NCBI RefSeq assembly: GCF_028747985.1
Contig: NZ_CP118108.1
Span: 2,299,501-2,363,500 of the forward strand
DNA: 64,000 nucleotides
Reading direction: 5' to 3'
Source: Paenibacillus urinalis
GTDB taxonomy: Bacteria; Bacillota; Bacilli; Paenibacillales; Paenibacillaceae
Of the stretch, positions 55,977-64,000 are shown piece by piece. Numbering within the stretch: position 1 is the first letter of the stretch; every line of letters starts with the position of its first letter. Position numbers and translations under genes: made by a program. The notes under the pieces were generated by a model. The model saw nothing but the letters and a program-made list of their open reading frames with translations, was not told where the DNA came from and searched no databases.

Positions 55977-56813
55977 ATGGACATGAAGAAGGGCTTAAGT
56001 ATTCATAAGCATTCACCGAATTTGGAAGAGTATAGTGATCCAATCATGTATGACATGGAAAATGACGAATTTGATGGTGATTTTGCATTGATTGAGAAAT
56101 GGGCATCTTTAATGGGAGGCACTCTTATTGATCTGGCCTGTGGCACAGGACGTACGGCTATTCCTCTCGCTGATAAAGGTTATTCCGTTATTGGTGTGGA
56201 TGTACACGAAGGGATGCTGGAGAGAGCGAAGCTCAAAGCAGAGGAAGAGCACACGGATATCCGGTTTGAACTGCAGAATTGTGAAGAGCTGGAACTGGAT
56301 ATGAAGAGCTCGATGATTTATATGGTGGGCAATGCCTTTCAGCATTTTCTGACGAACGAAGCACAGGATAAGCTGCTGCGGTCTGTAGCTGCTCATTTGA
56401 AGTCAGGCGGTGTATTCCTATTCAATACCCGGTTTCCGAGTGCGGAAGAGCTGCTGCAGCCTGCTGAGGAAGAGTACTGGAGAACCTATGTAACGGATGA
56501 CGGAAAACAAGTGGATGTATTTACGACTAGTCATTACGATGCACTGACTCAAGTACAGAATTATATTATTGTTCGAAAAACGAAACAGGATGATCTAACG
56601 ATTGAGAACGAGCTTAGAACGACGATCCAGCTGCGATATACGTATCCGATGGAAATGGAGCGGCTGCTCGCCCGACACGGATTTCGAGTGATTGAGCTCT
56701 ATGGTGACTGGGAAGAGAACCCGCCTGTGGACAGCAAACCGGAACTAATCTATGTATGTCAGAAGGAAAAGGAACTAGATACGTATGGATCTGGTTTACA
56801 TTCGGCATTCTAA
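55977..56813 (+). CDS. Class I SAM-dependent methyltransferase
   Basis: The protein has 278 residues. Motif I LIDLACGTGRTAIPLA (about 50-65), acidic end of strand 2 VIGVDVHEGMLERAK and motif IV region MIYMVGNAFQHF identify a Rossmann-type methyltransferase of the UbiE/YodH-like group. The methyl acceptor is unknown. AAAGAGGAAG lies upstream of the ATG. It follows the HisRS-like gene by 109 bases on the same strand. Confidence 0.88.
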   Translation: MDMKKGLSIHKHSPNLEEYSDPIMYDMENDEFDGDFALIEKWASLMGGTLIDLACGTGRTAIPLADKGYSVIGVDVHEGMLERAKLKAEEEHTDIRFELQNCEELELDMKSSMIYMVGNAFQHFLTNEAQDKLLRSVAAHLKSGGVFLFNTRFPSAEELLQPAEEEYWRTYVTDDGKQVDVFTTSHYDALTQVQNYIIVRKTKQDDLTIENELRTTIQLRYTYPMEMERLLARHGFRVIELYGDWEENPPVDSKPELIYVCQKEKELDTYGSGLHSAF

Positions 56814-56823
56814 GTGCTATTAT
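56795..56823 (+). promoter_or_regulatory. Promoter of the T-box/glnS transcript
   Basis: TTTACA (56795-56800), a 17-base spacer and TATTAT (56818-56823) overlap the 3' end of the methyltransferase gene and lie just before the T-box leader. Confidence 0.7.
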
Positions 56824-56844
56824 TATAAAAATTAATGGATGAAT

Positions 56845-57143
56845 AAACGCGATGAAGAGAAGAGTAAATGAACAGAATTCCTCATCAGAGAGCTCCGGAA
56901 GCTGAGAAGGAGCAGGAAGTCTGCCGTTGAATCAAGCCTCTGAGCAGCGCATCGGAACCTGGGATTTAAGGCGATGGTGTGACAGGAGCTCCTGTTATAG
57001 AGCTAGAGTATAAGTATATTGCCAGGGCATTATGCCGTACTTGAAGAGGTGGATACAGTGATGTATTCATGAAGCAGGGGTGGCAGCACGGTTGATCAAA
57101 TCTCGTCCCCAAGACAGATGTCTTGGAGGCGGGATTTTTTTGT
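56845..57143 (+). promoter_or_regulatory. T-box riboswitch (apparent Gln specifier CAA)
   Basis: The leader before glnS has T-box landmarks in order. A stem I base CGATG pairs with CATCG; a loop-E AGTA follows, then an AGAG bulge and the terminal loop GGAAGCTGAGAAGG. The 3' side of stem I reads GTTGAATCAAGCC, placing CAA (Gln) at 56933-56935 followed by a purine. The T-box element AGGGGTGGCAGCACGG lies at 57075-57090. The terminator pairs AATCTCGTCCCCAAGAC with GTCTTGGAGGCGGGATT and ends in a T run (57099-57142). Uncharged tRNA-Gln should stabilise the antiterminator and switch on glnS. Confidence 0.85.
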
Positions 57144-57201
57144 TTTATTCACCTGTTGATGAAGTTACGAAATGGTTTCAATCCGGAGGAGGCAATGTAC
57201 A

Positions 57202-58884
57202 ATGAAAGAAGCAGAGCACAAAAAGGAAGCTACAAGTGATTTTTTAACCAGTCTGATTCAGCAAGATGTGGAGGACGGGGTCTATAACAGATCAATCAAT
57301 ACGCGGTTTCCTCCAGAGCCAAATGGGTACCTGCATATTGGAAGCGCATATGCGATTCATGTCAATTCGTCGATTGCGAAGCATTTTGACGGTGTATTTA
57401 ATCTTCGTTTTGACGATACGAACCCGCTCAAGGAAGATCTGAAATATGTTCAAGCGATAGAGGAGGATCTCCGCTGGCTTGGTCTCTCACCTAAGGCGTA
57501 TTATGGCTCGGATTATTCTGAGCGAATCTATGAGGCAGCGGTTACTTTGATCAGTAAAGGAAAGGCATATGTATGTGATCTAAATCCAGAACAACTAACA
57601 GAACACAGGGGCACACTTACAGAGCCCGGCAAGAATAGTCCGTATCGGGAGCGCTCAGTAGAAGAGAACAAAAATTTGTTTGAGCAAATGAGGAAAGGGG
57701 AATTTGAGAGTGGAGCCAAGGTGCTGCGTGCGAAGATAGATATGTCCTCACCCAATATCACACTTAGAGATCCAGTATTATATCGGATCATTCATGCTCC
57801 GCATTACCGTACAGGGACGGCATGGTGTATTTACCCAACGTATGATTTTGCCCATCCGATACAAGATGCCATCGAAGGGATTACCCATTCGCTGTGCTCG
57901 GCAGAGTTCAAGGAGCATCGCCCGTTGTATGAGTGGGTGCTGGAGGAGCTGGAAATACCGGAGCCTCCAAAGCAAAGAGAATTCGGACGATTGAATCTTA
58001 CGGGTCAAGTGACGAGCAAACGGTATTTGAGAGAGCTGGTTGAAGGTGGATTCGTTGATGGCTGGGATGATCCAAGGCTTCCAACTCTGATGGCTTATCG
58101 CAGAAGAGGTGTGTCTCCGGGGAGTATTTTTCGGTTTATGACCGAGGTGGGCATGCTTCGTCAGAACAGCACTGTAGAATCGGCTATGCTGGATCATTTT
58201 ATTCGTCAGGATCTGAAGGGCAGAGCGATCAGTGTCATGGCTGTGCTAGATCCCCTGAAAGTGGTCATCACGAATTATCCTGAAGGGGAGGTAGAGATGC
58301 TTCCAATCAAAAACAATGAAACGAATGAGCAATTAGGTGAGCGGGAGGTTCCATTTTCACGAGAAGTGTTTATTGAGAGAGAAGATTTTATGGAGCATCC
58401 GATGAAAGGATATTTTAGATTATCTCCCGGACAAGAAGTTCGTTTAAAAGGAGCATATTATATTCGATGTGAGTCTGTCATAAAGGATATGGACACCGGG
58501 GAAATGATAGAGCTTCATTGTACGTATGACCCAGAGACCAAGAGCGGAACCGGCTATAATGGCAGAAAAGTAAAATCGACCATACACTGGGTATCTGCAT
58601 CCCATGCGGAGAAGGCACAAGTCCGATTGTTCGACCATTTGCTTAAAGAGGACGCGGTTATTGCTGAATCTGATAATCATTGGGAAGAGCTGGTTAATCC
58701 TCACTCGATGGCAGTTATGAATGCATGGATTGAACCGATGATCAATTCGGCAGCTCAAGATGAGACGTATCAATTTATACGGCACGGCTATTTCAGTGTA
58801 GATCCCAAATCTCCTGAATCAGCGGGCATCGTTTTTAATCGAATTGTTGCTTTGAAGGATGGTTGGAAGAAAAATCGGGAGTGA
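57202..58884 (+). CDS. glnS: Glutaminyl-tRNA synthetase
   Basis: This enzyme charges tRNA-Gln directly with glutamine, bypassing the Glu-tRNA amidotransferase route usual in Firmicutes. The protein has 560 residues and aligns with E. coli GlnRS throughout: RFPPEPNGYLHIG, NLRFDDTNPLKED, GTLTEPGKNSPYRERSVEENKNLF, WCIYPTYDFAHPIQDAIEGITHSLCSAEF, GWDDPRLPT and the C-terminal anticodon domains. The KMSKS-equivalent is VTSKR. The class I HIGH motif reads HIGS, its last His being Ser. ATG 57202 has GGAGGAGG 9 bases upstream. Expression is controlled by the T-box before it. Confidence 0.95.
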   Translation: MKEAEHKKEATSDFLTSLIQQDVEDGVYNRSINTRFPPEPNGYLHIGSAYAIHVNSSIAKHFDGVFNLRFDDTNPLKEDLKYVQAIEEDLRWLGLSPKAYYGSDYSERIYEAAVTLISKGKAYVCDLNPEQLTEHRGTLTEPGKNSPYRERSVEENKNLFEQMRKGEFESGAKVLRAKIDMSSPNITLRDPVLYRIIHAPHYRTGTAWCIYPTYDFAHPIQDAIEGITHSLCSAEFKEHRPLYEWVLEELEIPEPPKQREFGRLNLTGQVTSKRYLRELVEGGFVDGWDDPRLPTLMAYRRRGVSPGSIFRFMTEVGMLRQNSTVESAMLDHFIRQDLKGRAISVMAVLDPLKVVITNYPEGEVEMLPIKNNETNEQLGEREVPFSREVFIEREDFMEHPMKGYFRLSPGQEVRLKGAYYIRCESVIKDMDTGEMIELHCTYDPETKSGTGYNGRKVKSTIHWVSASHAEKAQVRLFDHLLKEDAVIAESDNHWEELVNPHSMAVMNAWIEPMINSAAQDETYQFIRHGYFSVDPKSPESAGIVFNRIVALKDGWKKNRE

Positions 58885-58921
58885 TCTTGGTCTGGCTGTT
58901 CAGTTATATAAGATTCATGAT

Positions 58922-58961
58922 AAAGTCCTTCCCGGCCTTCATTTGTGCGGAGAGGGACTTT
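58922..58961 (+). terminator. Weak hairpin after glnS
   Basis: AAAGTCC pairs with GGACTTT across a long imperfect loop; TAAATAT follows. The rest of the 310-base gap before namA holds only its promoter and operator. Confidence 0.4.
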
Positions 58962-59077
58962 AAATATCTCGATCATCAGTAGTCTGCACGTATGATGAGC
59001 ATGAAGATGTAGCAACCTATGTAATGAGGCCTCGAGTGATACCCAGCCATAATTCAAGCATTTTGAACGGCCTATCA

Positions 59078-59124
59078 TTGACACAGCTATTCGAATCCGT
59101 TAATATACATGCATGCACATGCAT
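59078..59124 (+). promoter_or_regulatory. namA promoter and inverted-repeat operator
   Basis: TTGACA (59078-59083), a 17-base spacer and TAATAT (59101-59106) form a near-consensus promoter. ATGCATG-CA-CATGCAT at 59109-59124 covers the start of transcription and is a candidate operator, possibly for the MarR-family protein encoded after namA. Confidence 0.75.
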
Positions 59125-59194
59125 CATAGTCATCGAATTCAGCTGGTAAAGCTTCTAACTTAAATCCTATATATTCAAAGGAGAGATACGTTAA

Positions 59195-60226
59195 ATGATC
59201 GATATGTTCAGCGAGTATAAACTTAAAGGGCTTGAGCTTAAGAACAGAATTGTCCTGCCTCCGATGTGTCAATATTCAGTTACCAAAAAAGATGGCGTAG
59301 TGAATGATTGGCATCACACACACTATGTCAGTCGAGCTATTGGCGGAACCGGACTGATCATCATTGAGATGACCGATGTAGAGCCCGACGGAAGAATTAG
59401 TGACTATGACCTCGGTCTGTGGTCAGATGAACAGGTAGCGCCATTGGCTCGTATTGTAGAGGATGCACACAAATACGGAGCAAAGGTAGGTATTCAGATC
59501 GCCCATGCGGGTCGTAAAGCAGAGGATGCAGAGGTGCCGGTTGCTCCTTCACCTATTGCTTTTGACGAACAATCCAAGACCCCGCGTGAGCTTTCTACTG
59601 AGGAAGTGAAGGGGATGGTGGAGAAATTCAGACTTGCTGTTCGCCGTGCCGTACAGGCAGGTGTGGATGTTATCGAGCTTCACGGTGCACACGGCTACCT
59701 GATCCATCAATTCCATTCCCCGCTCACGAACAGAAGAACGGATGAATATGGTCAGGATCTGACTAAATTCGGTGTGGAGATTATCCGTGCGGTGAAGAGT
59801 GAAATGCCGGAGGATATGCCGCTCATCATGCGGATCTCCGCTAAAGAATATGTGAAGGGCGGATATGGCATTAAGGAGAGTCTTGAATTCAGCAAGGCCT
59901 ACAAAGAAGCAGGCGTTGACATGTTCCATGTAAGCTCTGGAGGAGAAGGTCCTATTGGTGCGGATGGACGACCAGGCACTCATACGGCTTATCAGGTGCC
60001 GCTTGCCAGAGTAATTAAGCAGGGCTTGAATGTTCCAGTCATTGCTGTTGGTAGACTGGATGAGCCGGGATTAGCCAATTCCGTGATCGGTAATGAGGAT
60101 GCTGATCTGGTTGCTGTAGGCAGAGGGATGCTTAAGAATCCGTACTGGCCTTTAACTGCTGCCGAATCTCTGCGTAAACAAACAGATGTCCCAAGACAAT
60201 ACGCAGGTGGATTCCGGTTAGGCTAA
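59195..60226 (+). CDS. namA: NADPH dehydrogenase NamA (YqjM, old yellow enzyme family)
   Basis: This FMN-dependent ene-reductase reduces alpha,beta-unsaturated carbonyls and other electrophiles and serves in oxidative/xenobiotic stress. The protein has 343 residues, a TIM barrel. Visible marks are LPPMCQYS (the Cys of YqjM-type enzymes near the flavin), QIAHAGRKA with the substrate His, ELHGAHGYLIHQFHSPLTNRRTDEYG, and the FMN phosphate site VAVGRGMLKNPYWPL. AAAGGAG lies upstream of the ATG. Likely controlled through the operator at 59109-59124. Confidence 0.94.
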   Translation: MIDMFSEYKLKGLELKNRIVLPPMCQYSVTKKDGVVNDWHHTHYVSRAIGGTGLIIIEMTDVEPDGRISDYDLGLWSDEQVAPLARIVEDAHKYGAKVGIQIAHAGRKAEDAEVPVAPSPIAFDEQSKTPRELSTEEVKGMVEKFRLAVRRAVQAGVDVIELHGAHGYLIHQFHSPLTNRRTDEYGQDLTKFGVEIIRAVKSEMPEDMPLIMRISAKEYVKGGYGIKESLEFSKAYKEAGVDMFHVSSGGEGPIGADGRPGTHTAYQVPLARVIKQGLNVPVIAVGRLDEPGLANSVIGNEDADLVAVGRGMLKNPYWPLTAAESLRKQTDVPRQYAGGFRLG

Positions 60227-60352
60227 ACTCTCTCTCTGGCTTTTATCAGGATGAATCGAACTTCTGTAATCTGAAGTTGTTTGTTATAATAAGATGATAA
60301 GTAGTAAGATTATTGTTAGAGATTCATCTTATGAAGCCGAGGGGAATTACTT

Positions 60353-60790
60353 ATGGACATGAATCAAGAGCATGACCTTATAACGAGCTGGTTATCACTG
60401 ACTCACATCCAAATGAATATAGAGAGTCTGCTTGATCAGTCATTGCAGGCTAAACATGATCTGTCATTAAATGAATTTTATATGTTGTACTTCTTATCTC
60501 AAGCTCCGCAAAAAAGACTGAAGCTGCAGCAGCTGGAGTCGATGGTAGGACTTAGCCAGAGCGCCATGTCTAGATTTGTGGCACGATTTGAGGCCAAAGG
60601 ATGCGGTGCCCTGAGAAGATCAGCATGTGAGGAAGACCGGAGAAGTGTGTACACTTCACTTACAGATATCGGCCAGGAGAAAGTGAACCGAGCGTTTCAT
60701 ACCTTTAATGAAGTATTAATCAAGGCTTTACCGGATACGGATCTAAAAGGGTTGCTCGAATCTTTACTTCGTGTTAAGCAGGATCGTTAA
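60353..60790 (+). CDS. MarR family regulator
   Basis: The protein has 145 residues with a winged helix (LQQLESMVGLSQSAMSRFVARFEAKG, EEDRRSVYTSLTDIGQEK). It lies 126 bases after namA on the same strand and may sense electrophiles and regulate namA, as MarR/DUF24 proteins do elsewhere; that is inference. GCCGAGGGG lies before the ATG. A strong terminator follows. Confidence 0.88.
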   Translation: MDMNQEHDLITSWLSLTHIQMNIESLLDQSLQAKHDLSLNEFYMLYFLSQAPQKRLKLQQLESMVGLSQSAMSRFVARFEAKGCGALRRSACEEDRRSVYTSLTDIGQEKVNRAFHTFNEVLIKALPDTDLKGLLESLLRVKQDR

Positions 60791-60812
60791 TAATGATGCA
60801 GTAACGAGATGC

Positions 60813-60851
60813 AAGCCTAGAAGGCAGTTTGCCTTCCAGGCTTGTTTTTTT
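60813..60851 (+). terminator. Terminator of the marR-like gene
   Basis: AAGCCTAGAAGGCA pairs with TGCCTTCCAGGCTT (one mismatch, 3-base loop), followed by GTTTTTTT. Confidence 0.9.
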
Positions 60852-60981
60852 GCGGCAGAACGCAATATATACATAAACCAAGCATTAAAATAAAGGACAT
60901 ACTTTAAAAGAAGGGGGATCCAATCTCGCCGTTATAGATTCCTGATACATAATGAAATGTGCCCGGACTACTAGGAAAATG

Positions 60982-61011
60982 TACTGAATGATGAACTGCT
61001 GACATAGGATA
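60982..61011 (+). promoter_or_regulatory. Candidate sigma-K promoter
   Basis: CATAGGATA (61003-61011) fits the sigma-K -10 form CATAnnnTA, and an AC dinucleotide at 60983-60984 lies at roughly the right distance upstream. It precedes the small gene at 61044. The consensus is short, so chance is possible. Confidence 0.4.
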
Positions 61012-61043
61012 TGTTAACGATTCTTGTCAGGAGGTAGTGAGAA

Positions 61044-61466
61044 ATGGCTCAGTTCATCGATTCAAGAACTTCTCAAAATGCGAGCACATCCAACTCGATT
61101 GCTATACCGATTCTAGTCATCGGCACGCCCCAGCTGTTTGGACAGATTGGCTTACAGACAGCAGGTGTCGGCACGAACCCGCGTGTGGTATTCAGTGGAA
61201 CCATTGGATTACAGCTCCCACTTGCGCTTGCTGGGGTTACAATAACGGTGGTCAGAGGAACTCTATCAACCGATCCTGTCGTATATTCAGCCACATCAAC
61301 CTTTGATTTAAGCTTGCTTGCTCCGCAAATTATTAATTTCACGGCTACAGATTTTAACCCGCCAATTGAGCCGCAGCTTACGTATTCTGCCTTTGTGGCT
61401 GCCAACTTGCTTGGGACGATTCGGGTAGGTCCGGAAACGTTCAATGGGCAACTGTACTCGGATTAA
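61044..61466 (+). CDS. Small beta-rich protein, possible spore-surface protein
   Basis: The protein has 140 residues with no signal peptide. It starts MAQFIDSRTSQNASTSNSIA, followed by a region of alternating hydrophobic residues (VVFSGTIGLQLPLALAGVTITVV, LAPQIINFTATDFNPP, LTYSAFVAANLLGTIRVGP). The lack of Lys, His and Trp and the richness in Thr, Ser, Val and Leu resemble exosporium or coat proteins of the BclA-C-terminal/TNF-like kind, but no firm family match was made. CAGGAGG lies 10 bases upstream of the ATG. A possible sigma-K promoter precedes it and a strong terminator follows it. Confidence 0.6.
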   Translation: MAQFIDSRTSQNASTSNSIAIPILVIGTPQLFGQIGLQTAGVGTNPRVVFSGTIGLQLPLALAGVTITVVRGTLSTDPVVYSATSTFDLSLLAPQIINFTATDFNPPIEPQLTYSAFVAANLLGTIRVGPETFNGQLYSD

Positions 61467-61527
61467 TAAACAACAGAAGTAGGACAGTGCTTTTCAGAAC
61501 AGATGGATTAGATGTACTGTAATAAAC

Positions 61528-61567
61528 AAAAACCGGCTTGGAATGTCCTATTCCTAAGCCGGTTTTT
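61528..61567. terminator. Bidirectional terminator
   Basis: AAAAACCGGCTT.GGAAT pairs with ATTCC.AAGCCGGTTTTT between the convergent small gene and yjbQ. Confidence 0.9.
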
Positions 61568-61578
61568 GTGTCTGGAAG

Positions 61579-61980
61579 TCAGCCTTCCATCGTCTTCACA
61601 TAGTATTCCCGATCTCGGGGACCGTCAAATTCACAGAAGTAAATACCTTGCCAGCGGCCTAGAACCAGTCTGCCATTCTGAATAATGACCGTCTGCGAGG
61701 TTCCCGTCGTTATTGCCTTCAAGTGAGAAGCCGTGTTTCCTTCGGCATGCAAGTACTTGGGATGATTCCATGGGTATACTTCATCAAGTCGGAGCAGCAC
61801 ATCGTGCTTGACATCGGGGTCAGCATTTTCATTAATGGTAATTCCTGCGGTAGTATGAGGACTATAAATCATTGCAATCCCGTCAGTGATGCCACTCTTC
61901 GCCACAGCAGCTCTCACTTCCTCCGTAACATCCCGCATTTCATCTCTGTTGAATGTTTTCAGCGTCAATTTTTGCAGCAT
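61579..61980 (-). CDS. yjbQ: YjbQ/UPF0047 family protein
   Basis: The protein has 133 residues, the normal length. Conserved family motifs are [33 protein letters not shown] and [14 protein letters not shown]. Members form trimers with a metal-like His cluster and show weak thiamine-phosphate synthase activity that rescues thiE mutants; the physiological role is unsettled. It stands alone, 124 bases from azlD on the same strand. Confidence 0.92.
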   Translation of the reverse strand: MLQKLTLKTFNRDEMRDVTEEVRAAVAKSGITDGIAMIYSPHTTAGITINENADPDVKHDVLLRLDEVYPWNHPKYLHAEGNTASHLKAITTGTSQTVIIQNGRLVLGRWQGIYFCEFDGPRDREYYVKTMEG

Positions 61981-62104
61981 CTAATCCCTCCAACCATAAT
62001 CTTCTCTTTCATATTGTACCCATGTCTCGTTTGAGCGCAACAAGTGCTCCTTGAAGGACGCAATCGGAAGCGTCCGAAGAATAGATATACATGGGATGAA
62101 TCGA

Positions 62105-62428
62105 TTAGAAAAATAACCTTAGGACGGCCATGCTTACAACACCGACAATAACGGTTACAGACAAGCTTTTGGTCCATACCGCAACTACAAGCGTTGGAAC
62201 AAGAGCAATGACGGTGCTCCAATCGATTGCAATCTGATCATTAGTCTCTGTTATCATGCTCTCAACAACGAGGGCAGACAAAATACAGATTGGAATATAC
62301 GAGAGCCACTTCAGTACAACATCTGGCATACGGACACTTCGAACAAAAATGAAAGGTATGATCCGCGGAAGCAGTGTAACAAGTGCACATCCCACGAACA
62401 GCCAAATCATCGTCATGCTAGTATTCAT
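62105..62428 (-). CDS. azlD: AzlD family branched-chain amino acid export subunit
   Basis: The protein has 107 residues and four helices. It has FVGCALVTLLPRIIPFIF near the start and the typical PDVVLKWLSYIPICILSALV. It works with AzlC as a branched-chain amino acid exporter (4-azaleucine resistance in B. subtilis). Its start overlaps the azlC stop by four bases. Confidence 0.9.
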   Translation of the reverse strand: MNTSMTMIWLFVGCALVTLLPRIIPFIFVRSVRMPDVVLKWLSYIPICILSALVVESMITETNDQIAIDWSTVIALVPTLVVAVWTKSLSVTVIVGVVSMAVLRLFF

Positions 62429-63153
62429 CGCTCAGTCACCACCCCGATCGTTGCTACAAGGATGGTGGAGAGTAATACGGCCACATGGGACGGTACGAGA
62501 TAAGAGAGCAGGATCATGCTGATGACCATATATAGAACGAGGGATAGGCGATGCTTCAGCTTGGATCTCTCGGTACTATGGAGCTGAAGGACGAGCAGAG
62601 CGGCAAACATGGCAACAAGAGCGAAGTCGAGTCCTAGAGCTTCCGGATTTGCGATCCACTGTCCTGATATTCCCCCGAGGGTACACGCTGCAATCCAGCA
62701 TAAATAAGCCGTCAGATTAAGTCCATTCATCCACTTTCCTGATAGAGAGCCCTGTTCTGCAATACGATTTGCTGCTACCCCGAACGTTTCGTCGGTAAGG
62801 AGTGCACCGAAGCCGATATTTTTGGAGATCGAATATCTCGTCAGATAGGGAGCGATCGTCAGGCTAAGCAGAAAATGTCTTAGATTTACAATGAAAGTAG
62901 TTAAAATAATGGCTGAAGCCGGCGTGTTTACAACGAGCAGTGCACAAATAATGAACTGAGCAGAGCCGGCATAGACAAGAATGGACATAAGAGCAATCTC
63001 GAGTATACTAAGCCCCGATGATACGCCTACAATTCCGAAGGCAAAGCCAATACTCATATAACCCAGCAGGGTGGGAACACAATCTTTGACGCCTTGCAGA
63101 AATGAATTCTGATCTTTAGGCATGGGGATATTGCTTCCAGCTTGAATGCTCAT
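62425..63153 (-). CDS. azlC: AzlC family branched-chain amino acid exporter
   Basis: The protein has 242 residues and about seven helices, with family motifs GVKDCVPTLLGYMSIGFAFGIVG, YAGSAQFI and NLRHFLLSL, and LLTDETFGVAANR. ATG 63153 is chosen because GGAGGG lies upstream and the ATG overlaps the previous stop by four bases (ATGA); a longer frame to 63228 overlaps the regulator gene. The trmB-like/azlC/azlD order implies co-expression. Confidence 0.92.
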   Translation of the reverse strand: MSIQAGSNIPMPKDQNSFLQGVKDCVPTLLGYMSIGFAFGIVGVSSGLSILEIALMSILVYAGSAQFIICALLVVNTPASAIILTTFIVNLRHFLLSLTIAPYLTRYSISKNIGFGALLTDETFGVAANRIAEQGSLSGKWMNGLNLTAYLCWIAACTLGGISGQWIANPEALGLDFALVAMFAALLVLQLHSTERSKLKHRLSLVLYMVISMILLSYLVPSHVAVLLSTILVATIGVVTER

Positions 63154-63986
63154 TTCTCCAAACCCTCCGTTTGATTCCCTGCCCATTTGCCCGTTACAAC
63201 ATGATACAGATCCTTGTGTCCTCTCCATAATGCTTCTGCCTTATCGGAACCGACTTCCTTAACAAGCTCGGAGAACATAATATCGTGGCGGATGTATTCC
63301 ATGGCAACCAGGACGAGAGCAGGATCTTCTGTCTTGATAGCCCACGCGGTTGACCCCGGTGAGAAATTAGCGATCAGCACTTCCTTATTATCTCTGGCAA
63401 TTATCGTTAGTCTGCCGCCCATGCGTTCTTCTGCCACCTGAGGAGACATGTAATTGTGATGGGTTGTAAACCCGAGCTTCATCTGATCGGGACCAAATAC
63501 GATGGCGTAAACAGGGAGCTTCTGCTCTTGCCTGATCATTGCTTCATCCTGTATATATGAAAATTCGTTCTCCCATATGGAGAACCACAGTTCTTCTTCA
63601 GCCTGCTTGATCATCGAGTTCATCTCGGCAATGACATGTGCATCACTGTGAATACGATGAATGACATCTACCTCTCGTTCTCCTTCCAGAGCGGTGAGCT
63701 TCGTTTCGAGATACCGAAAGGATTGCTCAAATTCACTGCGAGTCCGATGGATGAGTTCTCTCGCTGGCAGCGGAGCATAGGTTACTGGATCACTGGGTAC
63801 CGTGTGAACAGCTCCTTTATCCAGCAGCTTTCCAAGCACTTCATAAATCATTGATCTCGGTACACCGGTACGTTTACTGATTTCGTAGCCTGTAATAGGT
63901 GAATGCTTCAATAGACCGATATATGCCTTGCATTCATAGGCGGAGTAGCCCAATTTTTGAAGGGATCGATAGATTTCTTCGTCCAT
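63150..63986 (-). CDS. TrmB-type transcriptional regulator
   Basis: The protein has 278 residues. The N-terminal winged helix of the TrmB family (LQKLGYSAYECKAYIGLLKHSPITGYEISKRTGVPRSMIYEVLGKLLDKGAV) is followed by a coiled helix (FEQSFRYLETKLTALEG) and a phospholipase-D-like sensor domain (AEEELWFSIWENEF, GRLTIIARDNKEVLIA). It heads the azlCD operon, with coupled stop-start overlap, and probably controls it. The start at 63986 is 14 bases from the window edge and lacks a clear ribosome binding site, so its exact N-terminus is uncertain. Confidence 0.88.
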   Translation of the reverse strand: MDEEIYRSLQKLGYSAYECKAYIGLLKHSPITGYEISKRTGVPRSMIYEVLGKLLDKGAVHTVPSDPVTYAPLPARELIHRTRSEFEQSFRYLETKLTALEGEREVDVIHRIHSDAHVIAEMNSMIKQAEEELWFSIWENEFSYIQDEAMIRQEQKLPVYAIVFGPDQMKLGFTTHHNYMSPQVAEERMGGRLTIIARDNKEVLIANFSPGSTAWAIKTEDPALVLVAMEYIRHDIMFSELVKEVGSDKAEALWRGHKDLYHVVTGKWAGNQTEGLEK

Positions 63987-64000
63987 AAGGTCAGTTGTCT

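Noticed and set aside
62056..62075. Hairpin GGACGC/GCGTCC after azlD as a terminator
   Set aside because: A 6-bp stem without a T run on the minus strand; not enough to call.

Overview
The window reads as chromosomal DNA of a spore-forming, low-to-moderate-GC Firmicute, most likely a Paenibacillus or close relative. The evidence is strong AGGAGG-type ribosome binding sites, sigma-A promoters, Zur/Fur/BceR-type operators close to the Bacillus consensus, a T-box riboswitch, and protein families typical of Bacillales (BceRS-BceAB, ZagA, YwaC/RelP, DhbACEBF, NamA). No rRNA, tRNA, insertion sequence, prophage or CRISPR array was seen. The species cannot be named from this sequence.

Layout. 1-7.9 kb (minus): a giant DUF11-repeat surface protein. 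It has at least 18 repeats, is split into two overlapping frames by an ATGA junction at 1187-1190, and runs off the left edge. 8.1-12.3 kb: a small alarmone synthetase, a beta/gamma-crystallin-like protein, a DUF3153-like lipoprotein, a 24-residue membrane micropeptide, and the undecaprenyl-phosphate pair uppP + DedA. 12.3-16.9 kb (minus): a complete BceRS-BceAB-type peptide-antibiotic sensing and detoxification module with its operator. 17.0-19.5 kb (plus): Zur-controlled zagA and two poorly known genes. 19.6-22.2 kb (minus): a DedA/cytochrome P450 pair and a papain-like protein. 22.3-29.4 kb: an unusual peptide/metal-type ABC importer. Its solute-binding lipoprotein looks circularly permuted, both permeases carry long N-terminal extensions, and a divergently transcribed fused double ATPase sits beside it. 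29.6-33.5 kb: a large secreted multidomain protein and a DMT exporter.

33.6-47.3 kb is an iron island. It holds a Fur-controlled siderophore-binding lipoprotein facing a Fur-controlled dhbACEBF-mbtH operon. The two NRPS adenylation domains read as Gly and Thr, so the expected product is bacillibactin, the cyclic trimer of dihydroxybenzoyl-Gly-Thr. The siderophore permease, esterase and phosphopantetheinyl transferase are not in the window.

47.4-52.2 kb: an ArsR-type regulator divergent from a GH2 glycosidase, then an autoregulated MarR/MFS efflux pair. 52.3-58.9 kb: a DUF4901/YcdB-like protein, a DeoR regulator, a leader-peptide/attenuator unit in front of a histidyl-tRNA-synthetase-like protein, a methyltransferase, and a T-box-controlled glnS with an apparent Gln (CAA) specifier. 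59.2-64 kb: NamA with a MarR regulator, a probable spore-surface protein, YjbQ, and a trmB-like/azlC/azlD operon.

The points most worth a second look are the circularly permuted binding protein with its enlarged permeases, the leader-peptide attenuator before the HisRS-like gene, the split DUF11 gene with a probable ATT start codon, and the two unannotated small ORFs with good local signals.
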